Positions 38,633 to 48,890 are shown, numbered from the stretch's first letter. The stretch: DNA of 64,000 bases from Pseudoips prasinana (GCA_951640165.1 OX621254.1:25642001-25706000), one strand, 5' to 3'. Program-made: numbers and translations. Notes: generated by a model from the sequence alone, not told the origin.

Positions 38633-39420
38633 TTTTTTTCATATTAGCTACTAGGCAAACTAGCATGCGGGTCACCATTTTTTTTTAAAAGACTACGGCA
38701 GGCTCTGGAATCTAATCCCTGTGTCGCGGGTACTTTACAAACATAAAATACACTGACACAAAATACATCCAGACTCATAACAACTAGTTATAAGTCATAC
38801 AAATAGTTGTCCAGCGCGGTACTTGAACCCGCGACACGGAGTGGCGAGGCGACTGTTTTAGCCGCTGCGCCACACGTGCACCTAATGGTAAGTAATCACC
38901 ATCGCCCAATGATACTTGCAACACCAGAGGGGTTCGCACCTTGAAGGTTGCTATGTCATACCGGATCGGAAATACCTCCGCAGTTAATTGATTCCACATA
39001 GTGTTAGTTCGGTAAAAGTTTTTTGTGAAACGGTTAGGTTTAGGTTAGGTTATATGGATGAAATTTACAACTCTGGCGGGAGGGTCTGTATTAGAAGGTG
39101 ACAGCGGGTATAAGTTCGAACAATTTCACAGAACACTCCCCGCGATAAACGCATATTGAGACAGACAGTGACGCCCCGCTTCTCTCCAGACCATTCATCC
39201 AGGTGATATGGATGAAGTTTACACCTCTGGCGAGAGGGTCTGCATCGGAAGGTGGCGGCTGGTATAAGCTCGAACAACTCCTCTGAACACTCCCCGTGAT
39301 AAATGCGGTAGAGGACACATAGAGACGCCACGTCTCTCCGCAGAGTAAGAGGATCAACCCAAATAGTGGGACTCCCGTCGTCAACGACAATTCGGGCTGC
39401 ACGATGTTGTATGCGATCAA
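38633..39420 (-). pseudogene. LINE-T reverse transcriptase C-terminus and 3' end
   Basis: Minus strand: RIQHRAARIVVDD (near 39390), ASLCVLYRIYHGECSEELFE and LIPAATFRCRP, HPYHLDEWSGE, then WNQLTAEVFPIRYDIATFK near 38970 and the tail up to CAAATTAGCTAATATG at about 38640. This is the post-RT region and 3' end of a non-LTR retrotransposon of the Jockey/CR1 group common in Lepidoptera (HGECSEEL motif). Two changes break it: a direct duplication of about 155 bp (39048-39165 and 39203-39315) and a SINE-C in its 3' UTR. 5' parts are missing. Confidence 0.8.
38690..38880 (-). mobile_element. SINE-C copy inserted in LINE-T
   Basis: Minus strand: TGCACGTGTGGCGCAGCGG, GGGTTCAAGTACC and CAACTATTTGTATGAC. 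The LINE-T tail (GCGGGTCACC on its left, CCTAATGGTAAGTAATCACC on its right) resumes on each side. Confidence 0.8.
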
Positions 39421-40025
39421 AAGGAATATAAAACCTATATTACTACAAAGTTTCATCAAAATCCCTTCGGTAGTTTTTGCGTGAAAGAGTAACAAACATC
39501 CATACTCACAGGCTTTCGCATTTATAAAAAGCATTTCCTTACAAACGCTTTGACAATTTACTGCTCACTGTAACAGGGATTACAGAGAACAGTAAATTTT
39601 ATTTTAGTTCCATTCAAGAAACGTTCTCTCTATCATTCTTCATTAGTCTGTGCTTTACGGAGTTCCGGGATAGTGTCGTCAGGGCGAAAATACTTGAAAG
39701 TTTCGACAGTTTGGGTATACGTGAAAAATAACAGTTATGCGGTTAGTGTGGCAACACTTTGTTGACTCATAAGGCAATAATAAAGTTTGCTATTGTTTTT
39801 ATAGTTCCTATTTGCAGTTTCCTTGTTTTTCGGGCGTTTTTCATCAATATAAGTTTGCCCCAGTTCAGTTTCATGTGATTTTGTGTATTTGATTTTCAGA
39901 AAAATGTGATCTACTAACCGTAACTATAACTGTTTGAATAAAATTTTATATAATTGGTGATACAAATCGATATAAGATTCAATAGATGTATGGAAGTAAA
40001 TAGATAAATAATGAAAGTAGAATAA
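39421..40025. other. Interval without recognised features
   Basis: 39430-39530 contains AAGTTTCATCAAAATCCCTT and GTTTTTGCGTGAAAGAGTAA, a common degenerate Helitron-type segment. The remainder is unassigned. Confidence 0.4.
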
Positions 40026-40029
40026 ATGC

Positions 40030-40370
40030 AGTAAGAGCTCTGAGAAGTATGTATTGTGAGACGATTTTGACTTACATCAGAGAGCGCTGTGGTATGAAAG
40101 AGGAAGTAGTCATAGAGAGAAAAAATGTGAGTTCACATGGTTTTGGCATTTAGAAAAGATGAATGAAAGGAGATTATTAAAATAATTATACTTGGCCTAT
40201 ATGAATGGTACTACTGGAAAAGGAAGACCTCGTTGAAAATTATCTAACAAACAACAAATAAACAAGCATGTAGAATCATCGTATAATGAGATCTGATGAG
40301 GCAAATGAGGAATCCGTCGTCTCTGCTTACCCCACTGGGAAACAGGTGTCTGACGCTGTGGGTATGTATT
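40030..40370 (+). pseudogene. RTE-type LINE ORF2 fragment, second subfamily
   Basis: Plus strand pieces: NAVRALRSMYCETILTYIRE then RCGMKEEVVIERKNVSSHG, later GRPR-like coding, and VVSAYPTGKQ at the end. The block order (RALRSMYG, CGxxEDVV, GRPR, SAYPxGKQ) is that of RTE-like ORF2 C-termini. Several frame breaks occur. Related to the fragments at 30.43-30.85 kb. Confidence 0.7.
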
Positions 40371-40494
40371 AGATCAAACCCAATATATATCTATTATTGA
40401 AAATAAGAAATGATAATGAGGGAGAAACGTTCTTAGATTATAAATATTGAAAAGGTTTACGATAGTTAATTTTACCATCATAGGGAAGTAAATT

Positions 40495-40605
40495 ATGATA
40501 ATAATGTGGTCGCTGACTGCGATGAGACCGCCTGTTGTACAATATACTTTCAATGAATATTATTTTCACTGTATTTGATGTGCAATAAAGAGTATCTTAC
40601 GATAG
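40495..40605 (+). repeat. LINE 3' tail
   Basis: GCGATGAGACCGCCTGTTGT, TGTGCAATAAAGAGTATC. Same tail as 2.8, 8.1 and 63.3 kb. An inverse of GATACTCTTTAT follows at 40620, making a small hairpin. Confidence 0.55.
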
Positions 40606-40679
40606 TATCTTATCATATGATACTCTTTATAGCACACCAATTACAGACCTTAAATGTATAATTACTTTGTTTTGGTATA

Positions 40680-41058
40680 GTCGATAATGGATGATTGCAT
40701 CCCTGCCTAGGGTGGAGCATGTAAGACAAAAATTATACTCGTTGAACGTGCACAAAGGTCATTACTAAAGGTAATGGCAAAAAATCCCTTTCAATATCCA
40801 ACATCTGCACTTTACAATGAGTCTAAAGTTTTATCTGAACGACAATTATTTGTCTTACATACTACACTCCTCAAACACATAACTTTACCTTTTAACCATA
40901 CATCAACCTATTCCTCACAGAGAAGAAATATAAGTTTTAATCCTGTTACACATAATACAGCCTTCTTCAAACCTTACTTATATTATCAAATAAACTCCCA
41001 GGTAAATATATTTCCCAAAATCTTGACGATTACTTTACTTGATGACCTTAACCTATAG
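40680..41058 (+). pseudogene. LINE ORF2 C-terminus related to the 53-58 kb element
   Basis: Plus strand: WGGA-type block with TAG for Trp (40708), then LVERAQRSLLKVMAKNP, FQYPTSALYNESKVLSERQL and FVLHTTLL, ending at TAG 41056-41058. The same order and several identical residues (ERAQR, LLKV, P-T, LY, LFVL) are in the ORF2 C-terminus at 57.7-58.0 kb. It is therefore a diverged subfamily of the same LINE clade, reduced to about 125 codons with one visible nonsense codon. Confidence 0.8.
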
Positions 41059-41534
41059 TGACACAGACCATTTTTGACCTTTTGACCATAGTAAAATAAG
41101 TTAAAATATGTACTTTTACCCTCTCTTTTTGCTAATACACAACATCAATAATCATTTAATCATTAATTAATATAATTCACAACTTAACATAGGTAATAAT
41201 CTTTAACCGCGGGCGAGTGTCCTGGAGCACTGAAATACAGGATTTTCCTAGTTTAGGCTCCAGTCCACCGCTGATATTATGATATGTTTCAATGATATGA
41301 ATGTTAACTTACGTAATTATATATTAAGGAATATCTTGTGGTGGAAAATAAAATATCATTTATTTATTATTATTTAATTATCTGAAGTCAATATAAAATG
41401 CGTGCTCAACCACCGAGCTGGATTTAGGACAGCAAATTTAGCGGAAACTTAGGACTTGGTGTATAGGGTTGAAAAAAAAATTAGCCCAATAATTTAATTT
41501 AAGACATTTTGTCCCACAAAAAAATTCAGTATCA
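41059..41534. other. AT-rich interval, nothing recognised
   Basis: Probably includes the 3' UTR of the preceding LINE fragment (to about 41.2 kb); otherwise unassigned. Confidence 0.4.
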
Positions 41535-41755
41535 GCTTTTGTCTGGCTGCCTGCAAAGGATATCGTAAAATATCGTCCGAAGGATCTACCAAAGAACGGG
41601 CAGTAGCGTTTCTTTGAGTGCTATGACCATCATACTGAGATCGCATACCAAGCATCGCAATTTTGGCATGCCCCCTCAAATGATGAAGTGGAAGTCTATG
41701 GGAGAGGCCTTTGTCCGGCAGTGGCCTCTTTCAGCTGATATGAGTAGCTCGGTGT
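41535..41755 (+). mobile_element. SINE-E copy
   Basis: GGCAGTAGCGTTTCTTTGAG, TGACCATCATACTGAGATCG and CATCGCAATTTTGGCATGCC, then GGAGAGGCCTTTGTCCGGC and CAGCTGATATGAG. Confidence 0.65.
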
Positions 41756-41824
41756 CTGAACATTGTAGTGCGACTAATTTTGTCGGCCCTGCATTTAAGC
41801 TCTGGTTAATATTCAACCGATAAT

Positions 41825-42040
41825 AAGATAATAGGTTCGGACCCCGAGACAGGCCAAAAAGTTTTATCAGGACTTTTTGGTCCAATACGCCCAGTTGCTA
41901 CCAGGAGTCTGGAAGTCAAAGCAGTTATATGCCTATGCCTCGGGTAGCACGTAAACCTGTCAGTGCTGCGGCTCTATCCCAGGTCGTGATGAAACTAGTG
42001 TGAGCGAATAGAGAGTGCTTAATGCGTTACTAATGGCCCC
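41825..42040 (+). mobile_element. SINE-D copy
   Basis: GGTTCGGACCCCGAGACAGG, AGGACTTTTTGGTCC, GGAGTCTGGAAGTCAAAGC, GCACGTAAACCTGTCAGTGC and GAATAGAGAGTGCTTAATGC follow SINE-D order. Diverged. Confidence 0.6.
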
Positions 42041-42443
42041 CATAGATGAAATTGTGCCAAGAGTATTATTACCAACTCTTTGTTCGAGCGTCATTCATAA
42101 AATTTTGTAGAATCCAAAAAAATATAGCATTATTAAAAGTAAATGCTAAACGAAATTAAGGCTTTGATCTAGTGAATAAGTTCAAATTTTATTTTAGTTT
42201 CATGAAAAGGCCGAGACCAGACAGGTTAATTAGCCCATTTAGAATTGGAAGGTCAAGAAGAAACGTTCTTCTTTCTTTTCAGACTGAGACACTGAGACGA
42301 AGTATAACCAATGACAATAAATTTGGTCTATTAATTAAAAGTTATTAAATAACTATTTAAATTACATAAAAACTAACACTCCTACTTTTCTTTTTGGTCA
42401 AACAATTGAAAAATACCTTATTTTTGACTATTTATCTATATAA
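42041..42443. other. AT-rich interval, nothing recognised
   Basis: No repeat or coding signal identified. Confidence 0.4.
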
Positions 42444-42748
42444 TCTATATACATATAATAAAATCGTAGGAAAGTCAAAACTGTACATTGAATATATTTA
42501 AAAAAGGATTTTTGGAGCGTGATCTACAGTCGATAACGAAGCCAAAGATATAGTTTTTAGAATTTTTGTCTGTGTGTCTGTTTGTCTGTATGTATGTCCG
42601 GGCTAAACTCAAAAAGTACTGCATGGATTTACTTCGAATTTTGCATGAATATTTTAAGTGGTCGGGTCAACACATAGGCTACATAATATCACGCTATTAC
42701 ATACGGGGGAGGAGCTGTGATAATTAATAAAGTTTAACGCGGGTCAAA
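42444..42748 (+). mobile_element. HelN1 non-autonomous Helitron, 3' terminus lost
   Basis: Starts TCTATATACATATAATAAAA and continues in family order to TTTAACGCGGGTCAAA, where the terminal hairpin, CACAG and CTAG are missing. About 305 bp. Confidence 0.78.
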
Positions 42749-42899
42749 TCAAAATCAGTTAACTTACCACGAAGTGATTGCGTTATATATATATATATAA
42801 ATAAATAATAATAAATATCTTGTGTTATTTGATCCCTGCCTGTACAAGAGCAACCAGACGACTAATAGGCTTACTTATTAATTGCTAAATACATATATA

Positions 42900-43068
42900 T
42901 CACACTAATATTATTAGTTTTAATTGAAAGTGTGTGAGTGTGTATGTTTGTTACTTCTTCACGTCTAAACGGCTGGAGCGAATTTAGCGAGTTAGCTGGC
43001 ACCCTGGATTAACACATAGACTATAATTTATAAAGTTGAACGCGGGTAAAACCGCGGGGCACAGCTAG
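42900..43068 (+). mobile_element. HelN4 non-autonomous Helitron
   Basis: 169 bp; TCACACTAATATTATTAG start, CACGTCTAAACGGCTGGAGC and CACCCTGGATTAACACATAG body, CGCGGGTAAAACCGCGG hairpin, GGCACAG and CTAG followed by T. The best-preserved HelN4 here. Confidence 0.83.
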
Positions 43069-43089
43069 TTATGAATAAATTGAGCAATT

Positions 43090-43165
43090 GATTTGTCGTG
43101 GCTGGGGATCGAACCTACGACAGTTGGCTCAGCAGTCAGGATCACTAACTAAACACGCCAGTAAT
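43090..43165 (-). repeat. tRNA-like SINE head
   Basis: GGCTGGGGATCGAACCTACG is a B box in reverse and CAGTCAGGATCACTAACTA the preceding stem region. Same type as 0.8 kb. Confidence 0.4.
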
Positions 43166-43840
43166 ACGTAAATTTTGGAAAATTATATTTAATAACTATT
43201 GCACTCGATTCTTAAACACTTCAAATACAAGTTGTACCTACGTAATATAAAGCTTTCACTCCACTAGTTTCAAACCAAGGAAATGTACACATCTAAAAAA
43301 CAGATCCAATAAATCTAATTCCCTCCAAATAAACAGGTGTTCTTCCCAATAAACACGCGGACCCACATTACTCTCCCGTGCACTACAGTAAGAATGGAAC
43401 CAATAAGATACTTCGAGTGGGACCCCACTAAATTTCGGTTACAATGTTTGTTTACACTGTCTCCATTGTATTTTGGCTCAGTTGTTAGGTTTAGGAACCT
43501 CGCAGATTCAGATTCCAGACTTAGAAGAACTGGTACTTATCTAGAGGTTTCAGGCGATTGAGACCACTACACAACTGGGACACAATTAAAAGTCTTATCA
43601 TAAAACAAAACTATTGTATTAGCTGTTGTCGAAGTTCCATAAACCAGTTGAAAGTAAATTATTTCGTACCTTTTTGTAGTTACAAATTGTGATCTTTTAC
43701 TAAACTCTGAAACTTGTCTAGAGATTGAGCTTGGCGTACTGATAATGGCAATGCATTCCACAGGCGAGCACCTTGCACAGCCAACGATTTGTTCAGGAAG
43801 ATTGTGGAATATCTGTATCTGTATTGACACACTTTCACTA
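43166..43840. other. Interval without recognised features
   Basis: A 92-codon minus-strand frame (43567-43845) has no recognisable family. No repeat copies identified. Confidence 0.4.
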
Positions 43841-43841
43841 A

Positions 43842-44098
43842 TCACCGTTGCTTAGTTGGTAGTGTTCCTGCCTACGAAGCTGGTGCTCCTGGGTTCGAAT
43901 CCCGGTAAGTGCAAATATTTGTGTGATGAGCACGAATATTTGTTTCTGAGTCATTAATGTTTTCTATGTATTTTTAGTATTTATCTATCTATATAAGTAT
44001 GTATGACGTCACCTGGTACCCATAGTACAAGCTTTGCTTAGTTTGGGGCTAGGCTGATCTGTGTGACATTGTCCCCTAGATATTAGATATTATTATAT
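43842..44098 (+). mobile_element. SINE-A copy 5
   Basis: Head TCACCGTTGCTTAGTTGGTA, B box GGTTCGAATCCC, complete body and (TTA)n end. Confidence 0.83.
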
Positions 44099-44420
44099 TA
44101 TATAATCGGTATAACTGGGCTTTATTAGACTTTTAAGCGTATGTGTAGGTATAACTTCACCGAGTCAAGATGACTTCCAAGGACCTTGTGACAAAAAGAT
44201 ATTTCCCATTAAACTCCTCTCCTTGGATTAATTTAATATCATAATAAAGGACGAAAAGCATTTAATTTTTCGTAACGTTTCGTTAATTTTGTATCTCATT
44301 ACATGCTAAATTGTTTTCTTCGGCAATGATATTAAGCAATGCCTTCTAAAGAGGATAAAGATTTGAAGTAGAAATAAGCAAACATTGTTGTGAATTGAAA
44401 AATAAATAATTTTTTGATTA
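44099..44420. other. AT-rich interval, nothing recognised
   Basis: No feature identified before the long inverted-repeat arm. Confidence 0.4.
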
Positions 44421-45796
44421 AAATAAAAAAAACTTCGTTTAAAAAAACCGACTTCAAAAACTAAAAAGTATAAAAAAAATATCTTAATAAAGATTTAATT
44501 TAATACATCACTTATAATATAATATAAAATAATAAATCTGTAGAAAAATAATTTTTGTACATGAAAAGAAAATCCAAAAAAAATAGCCAGGGTATTAAAG
44601 GACAACCAATAGAACCCATTTCCAGCATTTTTAGAATTTTTGTCTGTTTGTCTGTTTGTCTGTTTATATGTTCGGGTATCACGTAAAATATACGAAAGCA
44701 ATGTAGATAACTTTTATACACAACGATTGAGCGTAACCTGAGGTAACATTTAGTTTTTGTTTTATTGCAATCGGTTCAGTCTATCAAAAGATATTAGATT
44801 TTAAAGTAATCATGGAGAAAAATAACACACATTTCGGTACTTCAAGATGAACTAATGTTTATAGTTGAACTAAACTGTCCGATAGATGTCATTGTGCATA
44901 TTATGACATGTCTTTTCTGAATGAACTAGGTTGATAGTTGATTTTTGTTTCGATAGATGTCGTTGTGCATTTCTTTTGACTCGCGGTGTTAAGATTTGCC
45001 CGTGTTTGCTGATTGCATGAGTTACGTAGGGTTTTGAATGTTCTGAATTGTTTCGAAATAAGGTCTTGGTTGCCTAGAAGTATGTCGTTGTCCAAAATTG
45101 GTTATTAAAAAAATCTGTTTTCTTTGGGCAAATTAAATTATGTAGAAGGTGGGATTTGTTATAATTTCATTTTAAATTATTGATAGTTGATTTTTATTTC
45201 GATACATGTCGTTGTGCTTGATAGTTGATTTTTATTACGATAGATGTCGTTGTGCATTGCTTTTGACCCGCGGTGTTAAGATTTGCCCGTGTTTGCTAAT
45301 TGCATGAGTTACGTAGGGCTTAGAATGTTCCGAATTGTTTCGAAATAAGGTCTTACTTGGCTAGAAGTATGTCGTTGTCCAAAATTGGTTATTAAAATAT
45401 TCTGTTTTCTTTGGGCAAAGTGAATTATGTATAGAGACTTGAAATTTTGCCGGTAGGTACTTTTTATGACGTATGCATTCACTAAGGAAGGGGTTTTTGG
45501 AAATACTAACCCGAAGGGGGTAAAACAGAGAATGAAAGATTATATGAAAATCCGTCATTTTTTTAAGTTAAAGGCATTGAAACTAATATTTAGTAGTTCA
45601 GCCAAAAATAAAAATAAATATTTTAGAATTTTTGGAAATTCCACCCCAAGGGCGTAAAATAGGGGATATAAGTTTGTATGAAAAGTGTATAATTTTTTAT
45701 GTGAAAAGCATGAAAATTGGTATTTGGCCTTTCCGTTAAAAATAAAAAATATGTATTTCAGGATTTTAGGAATTTCCACTCCTAAGGGCGCATAAT

Positions 45797-46110
45797 AGGG
45801 GATGTATGTTGCGTGTGGGTATACCTATAATGGTTGTGAGGCTTCAAGTCAAAACTTTGCATCGTGTTATAGAGTCTACTATTATGCCTGGATCCGCCCA
45901 GGGAGAAACAGTGTTCGTGTCACGTATTCCGTTAGTGCCAAATGATCTCCCTTTTCAGTTTAAAATACTGCAGTTCCCTATAAAAGTGTGTGTCGCGATA
46001 ACCATCAACAAATCGCAAAGTCAAACTCTCAAGTTAGCTGGAATTGACTTGAGGAAGGCGGGCAGGTTCACGTGGCGTGCTCACGTGTGAGTTCATCCCA
46101 CAGTCTGATC
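45797..46110 (+). pseudogene. Helitron helicase C-terminus, fragment 1
   Basis: Plus strand: QGETVFVSRIPLVPNDLPFQ, FKILQFPIKVCVAITINKSQ, SQTLKLAGIDLRKAG, then ACSRVSS. This is the end of the PIF1-type SF1 helicase of Helitron RepHel proteins (TINKSQGQTL motif near the C-terminus and ALSRV block). The frame slips between the GIDLRKAG part and ACSRVSS. It is followed without a gap by an N-terminal helicase segment, so it belongs to a different copy from fragment 2. Confidence 0.85.
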
Positions 46111-47271
46111 CATGTAGAGCGAGGACCTACGTCTTTTGCTGAGCGCCGTAAAGTGGATGATATTGAACATCCCACATACCAGGCCGCTTGCCGAGCACGC
46201 CATTTATTAGTTGGAGATCAGCATTGGGATGACGCTCTAGCGGAAGCATGCGTGAGCGATAGTCCACATCGCTTGCGACATTTGTTTGCCATCTTATTGA
46301 CCTTTTGTGCGTTATCGGACGCTAAACAGTTATGGCAAAAGTACCATGACAAGTTTGCTGAAGATTTTATGAGATATGTACAACTAAATACTAATGGACA
46401 AATTACTGACAGGGTACGTGAAAATTGTCACAACAGGTCCTTATTGGCTATTCAAATGATAGTTATAAGTATAGGAGGGAACCCGATCAGTCAGAGGCTG
46501 CGAATAGGCACAGGAGTTTTTTATTGTTAAAAATAGGCGATGGCACATACCCCGTACAAGAAGATGGAAAAGTTATTTTGATTGGTAATCTCTGTTCTTA
46601 CACCACAGCAAGAGCTAATTTCTTCTGTGTACGGAGATACCACAAACATGGGAAATCAAGCCGGTTCTTGGCTATGTCAGCGAGCTATTTTGACTCCCCA
46701 CAATGACCAAGCTGCGGCAATTAATTTCAAAATATTGAGTCATGCGTCCGGTAATAGTAGAGAATATAGCTCAATAAATACATTTATGGAAGAAGATAAC
46801 GCCACGCACTACCCGGTAGAATTTTTGGATTCCCTCAGCACACCCGGACTTTCAGCCCACAAAATAGTTTTGAAAATTGGTGTACCAATAATTCTCCTCA
46901 GAAATATATGTCCTCCCAAACTTTGTAACGGCACTCGGCTCAAAGTCACAAATCTGCAACATTATCGAAGCTGAAATATTAACAGGTTGCGGCGACGGTG
47001 ATATTGTTTTTATTCCAAGGATAGGTACCTATAATTCCTAAAAACTTTCCTTTCTCTTTCAAACGAGTCCAATTCCCAGTCAGTCTCTGTTATGCCATGA
47101 CGATTAGTAAAGCTCAGGTCCAGACATTAGATATCCGTTGCGGGGGTGGACCTAAGTATTGGATGCTTTTCCCATGGTCAACTATACGTAGCTCTTTCAC
47201 GCGTAAACAACCCCAATAACGTTTTTGTGTACGCTCCAGATGGTTCCACAGGTAAAATAAAGAAGCACTAA
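46111..47271 (+). pseudogene. Helitron helicase, fragment 2 (central deletion)
   Basis: Starts in the region preceding the helicase core: HPTYQAACRARHLLVGDQHW, DDALAEACVSDSPHRLRHLF and AILLTFCALSDAKQLWQKY. After ISIGGNPISQ it jumps to KIGDGTYPVQEDGKV, so the Walker A (GPGGTGKT-like) and B segments are deleted. It continues WLCQRAILTPHNDQAAAIN, NATHYPVEFLDSLSTPG and ICPPKLCNGTRLKV, then a frame-broken C-terminus (IEAEILTGCG, VFIPRIG, TISKAQVQTLDI-like, VYAPDGSTG) ending near 47271. The helicase cannot be functional. Coding similarity to Helitron family proteins is strong throughout. Confidence 0.87.
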
Positions 47272-47846
47272 ATTAAATTAAAAAAATGTTTTCGGTATCC
47301 TCCCACAGCGCTTTACACTAAAAAATACATTGTTAAGTTCCGACATCCACGCGAACGAAGTCGCGGGCACAGCTAGTGAAATAATATAATTTGTATGTGC
47401 TACCTATTGATAGGTTTGAAGTCGGTGCCAAGCCAAATGTAATAGTAGGTACCACACTCGCCGCGCGTTACTTTCAGCGGGATAGCTTTGTATTTCTACA
47501 CAAACAACCCAAGCGTCCAGACGTCGTTGACGGTCGTCATATATTTTTATGATACAGTTTCATCTGTTTCATATTAATTCATATTGTTCTTTAAGTTTAT
47601 TTACTTAGGTTAAACTTTAGTGTAGGAGTTTCATCACAAAGTATGAAAGCTGTATGAATATTAACTTTTATTTTGCTTAGGGCTTGGCACCGACTTCAAA
47701 TCTATCAATAGGTAGCACATACAAATTATATTATTTCATTAATATTATATTATAAGTGATGTATTAAATTAAATCTTTATTAAGATATTTTTTTTATACT
47801 TTTTAGTTTTTGAAGTCGGTTTTTTTAAACGAAGTTTTTTTTATTT

Positions 47847-48135
47847 GTTACTTTTTAGTGTCTAGCTATGGTTAGGACTTCAAAAGGTGCCGCGCGCCTT
47901 AAAACTATAGATCCCAACAAACGAGAACGGAAAAAAGAAACATCTTCCGAAAAAATGTTGTTCGAAACTCTTTTTCATTCATGTTCTTGTGGGACAGTGA
48001 ATGATTTAAAAGACCATTTGTAAAGTAAGAAAAACTACATAAAATTACGTTCACTCTAAGAAAACTTGCACAGTACGAGTCTAGACTAGCTAAGATTTAT
48101 GAAAGTCTGAACAGCAAGCGCATAGGATGTGTGCT
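47847..48135. other. Interval without recognised features
   Basis: No repeat family assigned. Confidence 0.4.
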
Positions 48136-48139
48136 GAGG

Positions 48140-48320
48140 GCTTATACACTAGATCTTATTATGAATCGAATGATCTTATGATCGAATAGCCATCTAGTCT
48201 GCTGAACAGAGGGTATGAGTCTATGAAGACTAGGTCTTATTAATGATCGATTAGCCAACGAGTCTACTGAGCAGAGGGCTGATAGCCTAGGTCTTATTTA
48301 TCATTGATTAGATAATGAGC
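48140..48320. repeat. Imperfect tandem repeat, about 70 bp, three units
   Basis: ACTAGATCTTATTATGAATC, ACTAGGTCTTATTAATGATC and CTAGGTCTTATTTATCATTG start successive units, each followed by an AATAGCCA/TTAGCCA block, GAGTCT and CTGAGCAGAGGG-type sequence. Units are diverged. Confidence 0.65.
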
Positions 48321-48369
48321 CGGACTCGCCCGTTAAAGGCGGAATGTTTCTTTCCGTAGCAGCAAGTAT

Positions 48370-48890
48370 TTGAGTTGATAGAATGGAAGGTAAATTGCGG
48401 TTTACGATTTATGACCCATTAAAAAAACTACTTACTAGATCTCTTTCAAACCAATTTTCGGTGGAAGTTTGCATGGTAATGTACATCATCTATTTGTTTT
48501 AGTTTTATGATTCTCTTATTTTAGAAGTTACAGGGGGGGGGGGGGGCATTTTACGCCTTTGGAAGTGTCTCTCGCGCAATATTATAAACCTCAATATCAT
48601 TTTCGAAGTCCTATCCATAGATACCCCACATGTATAATTTAATGATTTTTTTTTAAATTCAGTTCTAAGTAAGTATTGGGAACCCCCAAATTTTATTGTT
48701 TGTTTTTCTATTTTTGTGTGAAAATCTTAATGCGGTTCACGGAATACGTCTGCTGACCAAGATTAGACAGTATAGTTCTTATAGTTTCGGAAAAAATGGC
48801 TGTTACATACGGACGGGCAGACATACAGACATGACAAATCAAGAAGAACCTTTGTGAAAGACATTTGACTACAGAACCCTAAAAATGGCA
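48370..48890 (+). repeat. Dispersed repeat related to Rep-I (long form)
   Basis: TTGCGGTTTACGATTTATGA, TTCGGTGGAAGTTTGCATGG, a 14-16 base G run (about 48533-48547), CCATAGATACCCCACATG, AATGCGGTTCACGGAATACG and a GACGGGCAGACATACAGACA segment, ending ACAGAACCCTAAAAATGG. The end resembles that of Rep-I at 50.57 kb (ACGGAACCCTAAAAATGG). Confidence 0.55.

Larger units (their letters stand above)
44537..47376 (+). mobile_element. Helitron with helicase remains, internally rearranged
   Basis: The 3' end is secure: CGCGA, a six-base loop, TCGCG, GGCACAG, CTAG (47373-47376), then T. The 5' end is proposed at TC (44537), following A. The 5' portion has two direct repeats of about 250 bp (44930-45180 and 45180-45430, each with GATGTCGTTGTGCAT and TGCCCGTGTTTGCT). 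It also has three spaced copies of a motif like GGAATTTCCACTCCTAAGGG before the coding part. Coding remains are at 45797-47271. No Rep (HUH) domain was seen. Confidence 0.75.
44421..47846. mobile_element. Long inverted-repeat element split by a Helitron
   Basis: 44421-44525 and 47742-47846 are perfect 105-bp inverted repeats (start AAATAAAAAAAACTTCGTTT). A second inverted pair, 47378-47434 and 47681-47737 (57 bp, one mismatch), continues them. On the right the two arms are contiguous (47681-47846, 166 bp). On the left they are separated by about 2.85 kb of Helitron. Removing the Helitron leaves an element of about 580 bp with TIRs of about 165 bp. I could not identify its target duplication or superfamily. 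Confidence 0.8.

Noticed and set aside
39025..39055. Telomere-like GGTTAGGTTTAGGTTAGG
   Set aside because: Insect telomeres are TTAGG repeats, but only a few degenerate units occur here, next to a LINE; too short to claim an interstitial telomere.
44421..47846. Large DNA transposon or virus-like element (Polinton type) on account of long inverted ends
   Set aside because: The interior encodes only Helitron helicase pieces and ends in a Helitron terminus; no polymerase, integrase or capsid coding was seen.
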